NCBI GenBank assembly: GCA_934045905.1
Contig: OW203769.1
Coordinates: forward strand, 28,963,899-29,027,898
DNA: 64,000 nucleotides
Direction: 5' to 3'
DNA from: Leuctra nigra
Taxonomy: Eukaryota > Arthropoda > Insecta > Plecoptera > Leuctridae
In this document: piece after piece, positions 22,770-33,600 of the stretch
Position numbering within the stretch: the first letter of the stretch is position 1
Layout: every line of letters starts with the position of its first letter
Notes under the pieces: generated by a model
Database searches by the model: none
Told to the model about the DNA's origin: nothing
The model's input: only the letters and a program-made list of their open reading frames with translations
Program-made: the position numbers and the translations under genes

Positions 22770-25700
22770 TTACGTGAGATACACGACTACCAACACGATG
22801 ACAACGCAGGTCAGCAGCATGCCGCCGAGCAAGACGAACTTGTCCTGACTTGCTCTCCGCTCGATGAGCCGCATGGTCGTGTTGGAGAGGCCGAGCGTGT
22901 TGGCGATGTCCAGGATCCTGCGCTGCGCTCCCTTGATCGTGCCCCGCTGGTCCCGCAGGCTCTCCAGGATGCCGGAGCCGGAGCGCAGCATGTCGTCCAT
23001 GTTGCGGTTGGAGTTCTGGCAACACAGGACAGGCGTTGAGGAGATGCGTTAGCACTCGACAGTTGGAGCTAACTGATAAGTGATAACATTTAGTTCAGCA
23101 TATTTTGAACCATTATTAATAAAACTAGGAAAACGCTCTGTGTAACGCGTTGATGAGCGAGCACGGATACGCGCAACACCTCGGACCAGAATTCTGTCTA
23201 TCGAAAATGTAATTAAAAGCTAATAATTCTTGAATTTTGTCACATAAAAGTCGTTCACGATAAGAATATCACTGAAGTTTTAGTCGATCACGTCGTTCAT
23301 TGGTCAGTCACTTGAACACTGCCCTGTCAATGGCAAGACTTTCTTCTTTGTATTATTGAAATTGTATAAATTATGTCAAATACACAATTTTTAAAGTAGT
23401 AAATAGTAAAAAAAATCAATAAAATTGATTTATTTTTATCTACAGCCGTATTATACACATTTTTTGATTATTATATTGATATTTACATGTTTAGGTATAC
23501 GTTCACTTGACTACGGTAGTACACGCCGCCATTACGGCTTGCAATTCTAATCGTGAATGAACTTTACTTGTTTGATAATCTCCAAAACTTCCTAAAATAT
23601 TGGTCCAAATAACCATGCAAAGTTTGATAGATCAAACAGTTCCTTGATAATTTACAAGCATCACAGGATCTTGTTCAAAAAATATACGGTCTGGGATCAC
23701 TCTTGTTCATAGGCGTGCGCACGGGGGGGGGGCCGGGGGGGCCTTGGCCCCCCCTAATGGGTCAGCCTCAACTAAAAAATTATAAAATGTGGTCCTCATA
23801 GTGTCAAAATTTTGTTTTAAATGAGTTTAAACAAAAAAAATCTCCCTGCGGGGCAGACTGGAGTTGCTCAAATCACTGGACTCAAGTACTAGGTTGATCA
23901 AAAACACAAAATTTTGGAAAACAATGCCTATAAAGTACCTTTTAAAAACACGATTTTTCATGAATTTCTAGGTTTTTCCCATAAAAATTTCTTTTTAATA
24001 TGCCTCAAACTTGCTCTAATATGATGTATGACCTTCAGAGAATATTTTCTAGGGGGCTTCGCCCCCGAACACCCTTTCATATCAATTTATATTTTTATGT
24101 CGTGAAAAAATTAAGTTTTGGGAACAATATGCACCTTAAAACGTCTCAAATTCATTTGGAAGTGCCCAAAATACTAAAACGCTCTGCCGGACCAGGATTT
24201 GGGATTGTAGTGAAAAGGTGTGTAAAATTAAAAAAAAAATGTAAAGAAAATGCTCCTCAGAATGTCTCAAAATTGATTTCAAAGTGCCAAAAACCAAAAA
24301 ACGCCCTGCGGGGCAAGGTGGGGGGCGCGCCCCCCACACCCCCCTTAACCCGTGTCAATTTTTTTACTTGGACTTTACCCCCCTGTCATTAATTCTGCCG
24401 GCGGCCATGTTGGCCCCCCCTAATGATTTCTCCTGCGCACGCCTATGCTCTTGTTATATTAGTGTGTGTACACAATATCAGATCGATCTGTTGAACGTTC
24501 ATACGTTCAGTTAGAAACTTCGTAATGCATGATAATTCATGCGTTTGCAAGCTTCTTCTCTAAAGACCTTGGAACTGAAGCGGCGCAAGTTGCCGTGATC
24601 AAACATTTAAATTTTCCTTGAGAAATTTGATAGCCAACACGCAGATTAGTCTGCGCAGACTTTTCAGATTAGTCTGAAAATTGTCAAAAATAAAGATAAT
24701 GTTGGTCCCAACGATCATGCAAAGTTTTAAGTTGATTGGTTAAACGGTACTATCTTTAATTTTCAAAGAGCACAAAAATTGCAGGATCTCGTTCTCGTTC
24801 GTTGCAGGAAAACTATACCTGGATACCACTTCCGGCGTCTGCAGACAATTGCAATTTCTACTTCTTTTCTTCTCGGGTAGCTATTCTAAATCTCGTTTTG
24901 ATCTCGTCGCGACCGCCTTCCTTTCGGCGTAATGCTATCTTAATGGCAGTGAAATGAAGGCGGCCGCGACGAGATAAGAAAAAGATATAGGTAGAATAGG
25001 TCCCCTAGGACCGCTCATAAGAAAAGGGTCGTGACAAAACTGGAATTTTTAAAAATATTTCTTCTCTTCCTAAAATGTCCTGTATTTTTAATGCTTGATT
25101 TACATCAATAAAAATCTGATTTAAAAACAAATGTATCCACCAACACTAGGGCCTGGAAACCAGCTGGTGTCTCCTCCTCATCTTCTTCCTCCACTTCCAC
25201 TTGGTCAACAAACTTCCTCCACCTTGCTCTGTCCTCTCACAGTCTCTCAGCCTCCAACTCACTCCACCTTCCTCCTCTCTCCAACACATTATTATAATTA
25301 TTATTAAGTCTATATTCTCAACAGAGCCGAGACTCCACTAGTGAGAATGTAATAGAGAAGGGAGGAGAGGAAACCCGGTACCGGCATGTAGCCTACTCCT
25401 ATGAAAGATACCAAGGGGGCCAACGGCTTAACGTCCCAACCGAAGGACGGTGTGACATTCACAGCACGGGCCTCCACAACCCGCGCCGTCGAGAGACTGA
25501 TAACAGGTGGAGGGAGGTCGTCACACTAAATGCCTAACACCCCAGTCTCTCTGGCCCAACGGCAGCAACCTGGCAAGGCAGAGTTGAATGGTCACCCATC
25601 CAACTGCTGACCCCGCTCAATGTTGCTTAACCAATATCCAATAAACCAGCCGTTGGGTATTTTCTTTAACAACTACAATCCACCTGTCTCGTGGTCGTCC

Positions 25701-27257
25701 AACTCTACATGACCCTGAAGTAGCCGACTCAAACACCCGTCTGATTTAAATCGATTGAAATTTAAAAAAATCTGTTTTATTTTTATTACACAAATCAAAC
25801 GACTCATATCCCCTGGTTCTAAGCAAGGAGGGACTTACTTGCAGGGACGAGTGATGCTGCAAAGAGTGGTCCATCATAATGGTTATGTCTCCGCCGTCTT
25901 GTGCAGAGTTGTAAGTGAACTTCCTGTTCAACAGGTCCTCTCGCTCCTGCTCCTCCTGCTGCCGTCGACACCGGTGGTCCTGGAAGTTGCGCAGCGCCGC
26001 CTGCAGGCAAACGCACTTTGTACCGGATGCTATACTAAGTAACCCACCACAAACAGTAGTTCACACCTTCTTAAATAACATTGAAACAAACGTTTTACAA
26101 GTGCACTAAAAATGTAGACCATAAAAAAATTTTAATAATAATTTTTACCAGACCTTTTAAAATCAAATCAAATAAACACACACAATATTAAAAATTAAGA
26201 TGAAGTGTAAATCCAAAAAGCCCCCAAAAATGTATGATTAAAATTTATGATTTTGGATCATAATGGATCCAAAAATCCATTATGTTGTTGAAAGGATTTC
26301 AACAACATAATTTGATATTGTTGTATTAGGTAGCTGATTTGAAATTGCAAACGTATTGGTAACGTTGCCCAGGGGATTGATAATTTACCCCACTTTTGTG
26401 TATAATAAGCAGTGAAAGAAGGAGGTTTATTTTAAGACCCCCGGGGGAAAAGCTTTGTGAATCCGGACCAAGGAGTTATTTTCATAAGTTCTCATAATAA
26501 TGTAGTACCAGGGTTGCCAGATTGGGCAACTTTCGCTGATAACCTCGCTGTTGAGCACCATAAACCATAATATCTATCTATCTTGGGCAACTTCACTATC
26601 TGCGGCTGCGGCATAAGCGCTGAAACATCTGGCAACCCTGTATTGCACACACCTGCATGTGTTTGTTGTCGTAGGAGAGCTGATCGATGCGTATCCGTCC
26701 ATTGGTTCGTCGAGTGACGGGCTCTTTGGCAACGAGGATGTCCAATCGCTCACAATTGCTGGAGAGAAATGAAAGTTAACGTTAGGTACAAGTTTGTATT
26801 TATTATTTTATTATTATTACTAGAGGTACTTCTTTATTTAGCTATAAGGTTGGGGACAGGCAAAGATGAACCCACTTTAGCATTGCCAGGTATAGGGCGG
26901 CCCATGCCAGAGCAGGTTCATCTTTGCCTGTCACTACCAAGCTATTTTACATACATGTCAAAAATGAATTAGAACAGAGAAATAAGAGTAACCACATAAA
27001 TATAATAGCACATATTGCATCATAAATAACCATCCCAACCCAACTAGGTAGGTAGGTAGGTACCTAGGTAGGTTCAGTAAACCCATTAAAGAAGCTAGGC
27101 CAAGAAGTTAGGTTAATTACCTGGCAATCGCATCGATACGAGACTGAATCTCTTGCTCCACTGCACTCGCACTACTAGCAGGAGTTTGCTCTAGTCTTGC
27201 AAAATAGTTTTGAGTTTCCTGGAGCAGTTTGTTGGTCTGATGGTAAAGCGATTCCAT
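22770..27257 (-). CDS. membrin: Membrin / Golgi SNAP receptor complex member 2 (GOSR2)
   Basis: Four exons on the minus strand: 27257-27121, 26758-26653, 26000-25839 and 23015-22770 (stop TAA 22772-22770). All introns are GT-AG and the joins keep frame, giving about 216 residues; the vertebrate protein is about 212. It is a Qb-SNARE of ER-to-Golgi and intra-Golgi vesicle fusion. The N-terminal half is helical (starts [14 protein letters not shown]). The SNARE helix covers roughly residues 125-185 ([20 protein letters not shown], then [10 protein letters not shown]). A single C-terminal membrane anchor ends in a run of V/L/I ([14 protein letters not shown]), making it tail-anchored. The start ATG at 27257 is the first in frame. 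It diverges from FAHD2. Intron 3 (2.8 kb) is full of repeats. The family call is firm. Confidence 0.93.
23247..23571 (-). mobile_element. Second copy of the 95-440 MITE
   Basis: Reverse complement of the element at 95-440 over its whole length, with similar inverted ends (TCGTTCACGATAAGAAT). It lies in membrin intron 3. Confidence 0.65.
23708..24447. mobile_element. hAT-type element with GC-rich interior
   Basis: This 740-bp element has inverted ends CATAGGCGTGCGCA and complement. It is flanked by an exact 8-bp duplication, CTCTTGTT (23700-23707 and 24448-24455). The interior has G- and C-runs at both ends and motifs such as GGGGGCTTCGCCCCC. An open frame of 130 codons (24000-24392) is compositional and not a transposase. 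It is inserted in membrin intron 3, inside an older repeat. Confidence 0.85.
24881..24998. repeat. Short foldback element
   Basis: Imperfect inverted arms of about 45 bp: CTATTCTAAATCTCG...GTCGCGACCGCCTTC, and the complement ending at GTAGAATAG. Probably a small MITE. Confidence 0.55.
25145..25700. repeat. Unclassified GC-rich insert in membrin intron 3
   Basis: CT-rich start followed by a GC-richer block (GGCCAACGGCTTAACGTCCC). The composition contrasts with the intron around it and resembles the 3' region of a retroelement. No second copy lies in this window, so this is weak. Confidence 0.25.
26509..26640. mobile_element. 132-bp MITE with CAGGGTTGCCAGAT ends
   Basis: Perfect 14-bp inverted ends CAGGGTTGCCAGAT / ATCTGGCAACCCTG, plus a GGGCAACTT segment repeated inside. 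It lies in membrin intron 2. No clear target duplication. Confidence 0.6.
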
Positions 27258-27689
27258 TCCAGCTGGTAATCACAAATTTTAAGCGTCTGTCTGAACCACA
27301 AAAGAATCAGCTGATGTAATAAACTAAACAAGTTAACAATAACAACCTGCAGTAATTTATGGCTGAAGTATCCTTGTAACTTTCTGTATTTTCAAATCAA
27401 CGTGTCTGTTTGACGTTTGATGATGACATTGCATGGCCATCCACAGCGGAGGCTTTGACCTGTTCTGCATGTTCATTTGGCATTTTTGCAGTGGTGTCAA
27501 GAAGACCGTGGTGCATTCTGATTGGTTGAAGGCAGATCACGTGCTCTCCAGCTGGGCTGAACTGTCAAATCTACAAATGCAAGTGAAAAACTACTTGTGG
27601 TATTTTGTTTTGACAGTGAACACAGTGCATTACTGAATTATTACATAACTGATAAAAAGTCAATAGTACTTAAACGAATATACTACTGC
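27258..27689. promoter_or_regulatory. Shared promoter region of membrin and FAHD2
   Basis: Start codons of the two divergent genes are 432 bp apart. A CCAAT box (ATTGG 27521-27525) and a perfect E-box CACGTG (27538-27543) lie near the middle, with no intervening repeat. A bidirectional promoter is an inference from this spacing. Confidence 0.45.
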
Positions 27690-30600
27690 ATGACATTGAA
27701 ACTGCTATCAGTTATGCCGGCGGCAATTATCGCAAGACAATTTTCTAACCTCCATCACAACACATTTCTCTCAATATCTCGAAGATATTTGTCTACAAAT
27801 AACCGGATTTTGCTATCAGGTGATATAAGATCTAATTCGATCAGTCGGGCTTCAACATCGCCTGTCCACAACTGTTTCCAATCAAAACGACTGTCAACTG
27901 GAAATTCTTTAAGAATGAGGTTTCTACAGTTTACGGAAGGTGCCAATGGAGCGCAAAGGCTAGGAGTTCAAATGTCACAAGACGGGGATGTAATTGACAT
28001 TAGCGGAGTTGACAGCTCGATCCCCAACAGTCTGGTGCAACTATTACAAGGTGGTCCAGATATGGTCGACAAGGCAAAAAAGTAGGTTTTCTTTTTTTCT
28101 TCTTTTTTCCAGTGAGCATTAGGTACACTCGGCACAACAAAAATTGATTGGTGAACAAATTTGAATGAATGCTGGTCATGTTCCATACCAATCAAAGCTT
28201 GTTATTATCATTGAAATGTGAGGTCACCTCACCTACTCTACTAGAGTGAGACAAGGAGATCGCTTGGACCGACTTCTGATGGTGCAATAAAATTTTTCAG
28301 TCTAATCAGATTTATTGAACAATCAATTTTAGTTGTGCCACGTGTTCTTACCTAGGTACTATGATACTTTTACAGCACTTTATCTGTTTTTATGTCTGTT
28401 TGTTTTCCTGCACTGCCAATGCCACACCGATCAACTAATCTCTGTAAATTTGCTCACACTTACCTGTGCATACCAGTGAGCTGGTGAACTAAGATTTTGT
28501 GCAAAATCCTCTTATCAGGGTTGAAATCAAATTGTGATTTGAAATCAAATCAAATGTTCAAACCAATATTTTATCAGAAATTCAAATTTTCATCAAATCG
28601 GTCAAGAATTTTAGGTATCTACTAGGTTTAACTTTACATTGTTTCTGAGGACTATAACTTGGGAAACTTGGACAGAGCATATTATTTTGTAAGCAGTTAA
28701 AAGGCTCGCTTATCAACGTGTTGCACAAACCTTTTTCCTAGATTTAATTAGGCCCCTATGTATATTTATGGAAGTGTACAATGATGTATTGTTTCAGGAT
28801 TGCTGCCAAAAGCCAGTGCGTTCTGCCGATCAGCTCCGTGTGTGTGCTGCCGCCTTTGACAGCCCCCGACAAGGTCGTGTGCGTGGGATTGAATTACCGA
28901 GGTCATTGCGAGGAGCAAAACATTCCGTTACCGAAGGAGCCGATGTTCTTCTCCAAGTTCTCGAGCTGCATCGTTGGACCGACGGCCGACGTCACTCATC
29001 CGAAAATAACCACCGTGAGGATTGTTGCTACTTTACAATGATTAAAATCAATATCACAATAATTATCCTTGAATGTTAATTTTCCAGTTTCTGCTTCAAT
29101 TTTTAACAAATTATTACCTGTACCTACATTCAGTGAGCAAATTTTTATGTGTTCTTAAGCCAAGCCCTGCTTAAAAGGAAAACATCTTCCCTGCTTAAAA
29201 GGAAAACATCTTGTAAGATCTGACTGACATAGCAGTGGGTTTAGCTACACAGTCTGTCTCACCCTAACATGGCAGTAGAACGAAATTGTTTTACTTTAAT
29301 ACTTAATAGATACTATAGGCAGGGTGTGAATTGTTCAATTTTCAGAGGGGAGGGATAGGAAAAATTTAAATTCCGAGTATGTTTGGAAATATTATAGCAA
29401 AGGCGAAAAATACGATTGCCCACGAACACAATGGGGGGTCTGGGGGGAGGGCCCCCCAGTACTATGCGGATCCGGGGCGCATAGCCCCGGGAAATTTTAA
29501 ATTTCAAGATTGGATTTGGTGCATTTCTAAGCGATTTGTACACTATTTTTTGCCACTTGTGATGAAAACATCACGACAATTAATTGCAAAATAAATCTTG
29601 GAATAAATAAATCTTAAAAAATACAGTTGATTTGCTAATAAAGGCAATTTGACAGTTGTTTTGTATGACAATTTACTTTTATAATTTTAGATTTATTTCA
29701 GAAAAAGTAGGTAATCAGTCTTCCTGAAACAACACTACAAAAACACAAAAAAAACCTTCAGGAAGGTCATTAAAGCAGCCAAAAGGCTGAGCATAAGCAA
29801 GCAAATTCTAGAAAAGAAAGGAACGGAGAGATCAAAAGTAATATGGGAAATCGTGAAGAGTCATACTAACACACACAAAATCAAAGAGACAAAGAATCTG
29901 GTCCTTCAGCACAAAAATGAAACGATCACAGAACCTAAAAGAGTAGCCAACATTTTTAATACAGACTTTGTCAACATCACAAAGGACAGCACTAGCCTAA
30001 TCAAAACGAATAAACATGCTTTCCAGTACCACCTTAATAAAATTAGTAGCCCAATTAAATCATTTTTTGTGCAGACTACTTGTGAGTTAGAGTTAATTAA
30101 AGTAACATCCAAATTAAAAAACAAACATTCCTATGGGATGGACAACATACCCACTAGCTTACTAAAAAAATCTATAAATGAACTAGCCATACCCCTCACA
30201 CACATATTCAACTCATGTATTGAAAAAGGAATTTTCCCACAAAAACTCAAAGAAGCAAAAATTATACCTATCTTCAAAAAAGGTGATAAAATGTCTACTG
30301 AAAACTATAGGCCAATATCAATTTTACCGGCAATTTCAAAAATTTTTGAAAAGATAATACACACTCGACTTTCCTCTTTCCTAGAACAAGAAAATCTTTT
30401 AACTAATAACCAAAGCGGCTTCAGAAGAAATAAATCCACTTCTTCCACTATAGAAAGATTCATTCAAAATACTATAATAGGACTAGAAAATAAAGAACAT
30501 ACATTAGGACTCTTCTGCGACCTTTCAAAGGCTTTCGACAGCATAAAACATTCAATTCTACTGGCTAAACTCGAACATTACGGGGTAAGAGGTGTAGCTC

Positions 30601-33600
30601 TCAAATTATTAGAATCATATTTACATAACAGAATTCAATTCGTCCAAATAACTTCAATAGATAGTAACAACAAAGAATTAAGACTGCTTTCTGAACCCCA
30701 AGACACTACCTGCGGTGTCCCACAGGGAAGCATCCTTGGACCACTGTTATTCATATTATATATAAATGACCTTCCAGAAACCATTCCACTATCAGAACTA
30801 TATGCTGACGACACTAATATAACAATCAAGGGGAACACAAAAGAAACCCTTAAACAAAACACAGAGGAAGCACTCGTCAAGGCTACTAAATGGTTTAACG
30901 ACAATTACCTCATTCTAAACTCACAGAAAACTAACTATATTAACTTTAAAATAAAAAACGAAACAAGTAACACACCAACAAAAATGAAAATCACTAATAG
31001 ATTCGAAAATACTGAATTAAAAGAGGTACAGGAGACTAAATTCCTAGGAATAACTATTGATGAGAACCTTAACTGGAAGAGTCACTGTCAAAAACTATTA
31101 AATAAATTAAATTCTGCATATTTTTCCCTCAAAACAATCATCTCGATAACAAATATGAAGACAGCGAAGCTTGTCTACCATGCAAATTTCGAGTCCCACG
31201 TAAGATATGGAATAAGATTTTGGGGTAACTCAACAAATGCTAATAAAATCTTTACAGTGCAGAGGAAGGCAATACGGGCGTTGTTTGGATTGAAGTATAA
31301 AAACACAAACTCGTTCAAAAAACCAGATTGTAAAAAACACTTTATAAAATACAAAATTCTAACTTTCCCCAGCCTATACATATTAGAATCTCTCCTAGCA
31401 ACTAAACTAAGAAAAGATGTTACGCAAAACACGGATGTACACACACATAACACAAGACAGACACAAAACATACATGTAGAACAATTCAGAACCAAATGCA
31501 CTCGGAAGAACTCGCAATACAGCAACACAATACTGTACAACGCACTACCTAACAAGCTCAAGGGAATTGATGAATATGGTAGTTTCAAACATCAACTCAA
31601 GCAGTACCTTATAAATAAAGCATACTATTCCATAGACGAGTATTTAGAAGAAAGTAAAAAATAAGTTTTGCCTTATCCTGCGTTATTTCGGAAGACAGTG
31701 GAACTAAGTTGTGCATAATCCTTGTGTCATTTTGATGTCATGTGTTACTGATAACATAGTAGGTATTAATAATCTTTAATTATAATGGTATACAATTATC
31801 AATTATCATACTGTAACCAACAACCTAGTTTATTATTTTTAAACATTGTCTTCTTCTACTATAATTATTATAATTGTTCTTAATATTATTATTATTTATT
31901 ATCATTAGATATTCCACATGCCCTAATAAAGCGTAACGGCTTCTGGGTCAATACTTTGTGATCTACATATTGTAACCACTCTGTAAAAATGGATAATAAA
32001 CTGAAACTGAAACTGAAACTGTAGATTAAAAGTCAACATTTTACAGAGGGGGGATAGATTTTTCCCAATGATGCAAAAGGGATGCAATGCTGGGATGCTT
32101 TATTGGGAAACAGAGCCAGGGATGAGAAAACCAGAGGGGGGGAAATCCCCCACATCAATTCGCACCCATGACTATACAGTTCACTCGACACGGAATTTTC
32201 AGCAACGAGAAATCTAGTTTTTGTTTGGAATTCCTATTTTCAACGCTAATTTTGGCAAAATTTCTGGCACTACCTCCATTCCGCCCCATATCAATAGAGG
32301 AGCAAAGAAAAATCACGTTTCTGAGGTGTATACAGCATTTTATTGGCGATTGTATTTTGGCATTTGCCCTCAGGCGCTGAAAGGTCCTGTCCGAATGGAG
32401 TATAGGTATAGGTACTTCTAATATTGCATTTATGTAGATACACTGTTCGACTTGGATAGTAATGGACAGTTTTCCACCAGAGGTCGGTCGTATTCCTTAT
32501 TTTCTCTAATTCATGGTTGCATGAGCTTCTTTTGTTTTTCATTCAGTATACAAAGATGGCCACTCTATACAATTTAAAACAAATTTTCAATCAAAACCAA
32601 TAAAATATGATTTTCTTACATTGTTGAGTGCGGCCATCTGAGTATACTAAAATCTAGAACAAAAGAAGTTTGTTCAAACTATGAATTGTCATTGCCATTG
32701 TAGTAGTAGGAAGTATTTTTTATTTCCAAATTTGTTATTACTAGGGGTGTTCAACGATTATTTTATTTAAATCGATTATTAATTCGATTTTCGTAATTTA
32801 AATCGATTAATAATCGAATTAAATCGTATTGATATCATCATGTTCAGGGTGGTCATCATATATCGTCTTTTACGGCAATATTAACCTCAACAATGAAATG
32901 TGTCCGGGAAGTCATTCATTTTTACTTCAAATACGCTGTAATGTGCCGTAATTCATTTAATCATCACTGATAAATGGTAATGCGAATTAGAAATACACAC
33001 TGAAACTTGGGAAAATTAACACAAACATAAATTTATTACTAAAATATTACGCACACATAGAAAAATGTGGACAGAATGAAGGCAGCCATTTTAAATGTTG
33101 TAAAATGCAACCATTTTCAAGGCGGCAAATTCAAATTGATGTAATACGATTATTGTACTAACATCGATTAATCGTTTTGAATGTCATAATCGATTAATCG
33201 ATTCGATTAAATCGTAATCGTGAACATCCCTAGTTATTACATTTCAGATGTAGCATTTTAACAAATCTAATAGGTACCCTCTGATACAAGTATCAGTGTG
33301 CAGATATCTTTCAACTTGAAGAACACACATTGATTTAGTTTTCTCTCCGCCAGATGTTGGACTGGGAGGTTGAGCTGGCCGTGGTCATCGGGAAACGCGC
33401 TAAAGCCGTTACTCCGGAAGCCGCGCTCGACCACGTGTTCGGCTACACCGTGGCGCAGGACATCTCGGCTCGCGACTGGCAGAAGAGCCGCAACGGAAAG
33501 CAGTGGCTCCTCGGCAAGTCCATGGATCAGTTCTGTCCTCTTGGCCCAGCGGTCGTGGTCAAGGAGTCTGTAGCGGATCCGCACAACCTCGCCATCCGCT

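Larger units (their letters stand above)
23118..24830 (+). repeat. 930-bp interspersed repeat, split by two elements
   Basis: Starts AAAACTAGGAAAACGCTCTG and runs parallel to the copy at 34021-34955. It is interrupted by a MITE (about 23247-23571) and a hAT element (23708-24447). Its 3' tail end is missing. The 34-kb copy shows both sites without inserts. Confidence 0.65.

Noticed and set aside
22738..23055. Open frames on the other strands over the last membrin exon
   Set aside because: Shadows of a GC-rich coding exon. The SNARE and membrane-anchor frame is clearly the real one.
24000..24392. 130-codon frame inside the 23708 hAT element
   Set aside because: Basic, Pro-rich translation of GC-rich repeat motifs, with no transposase signature.
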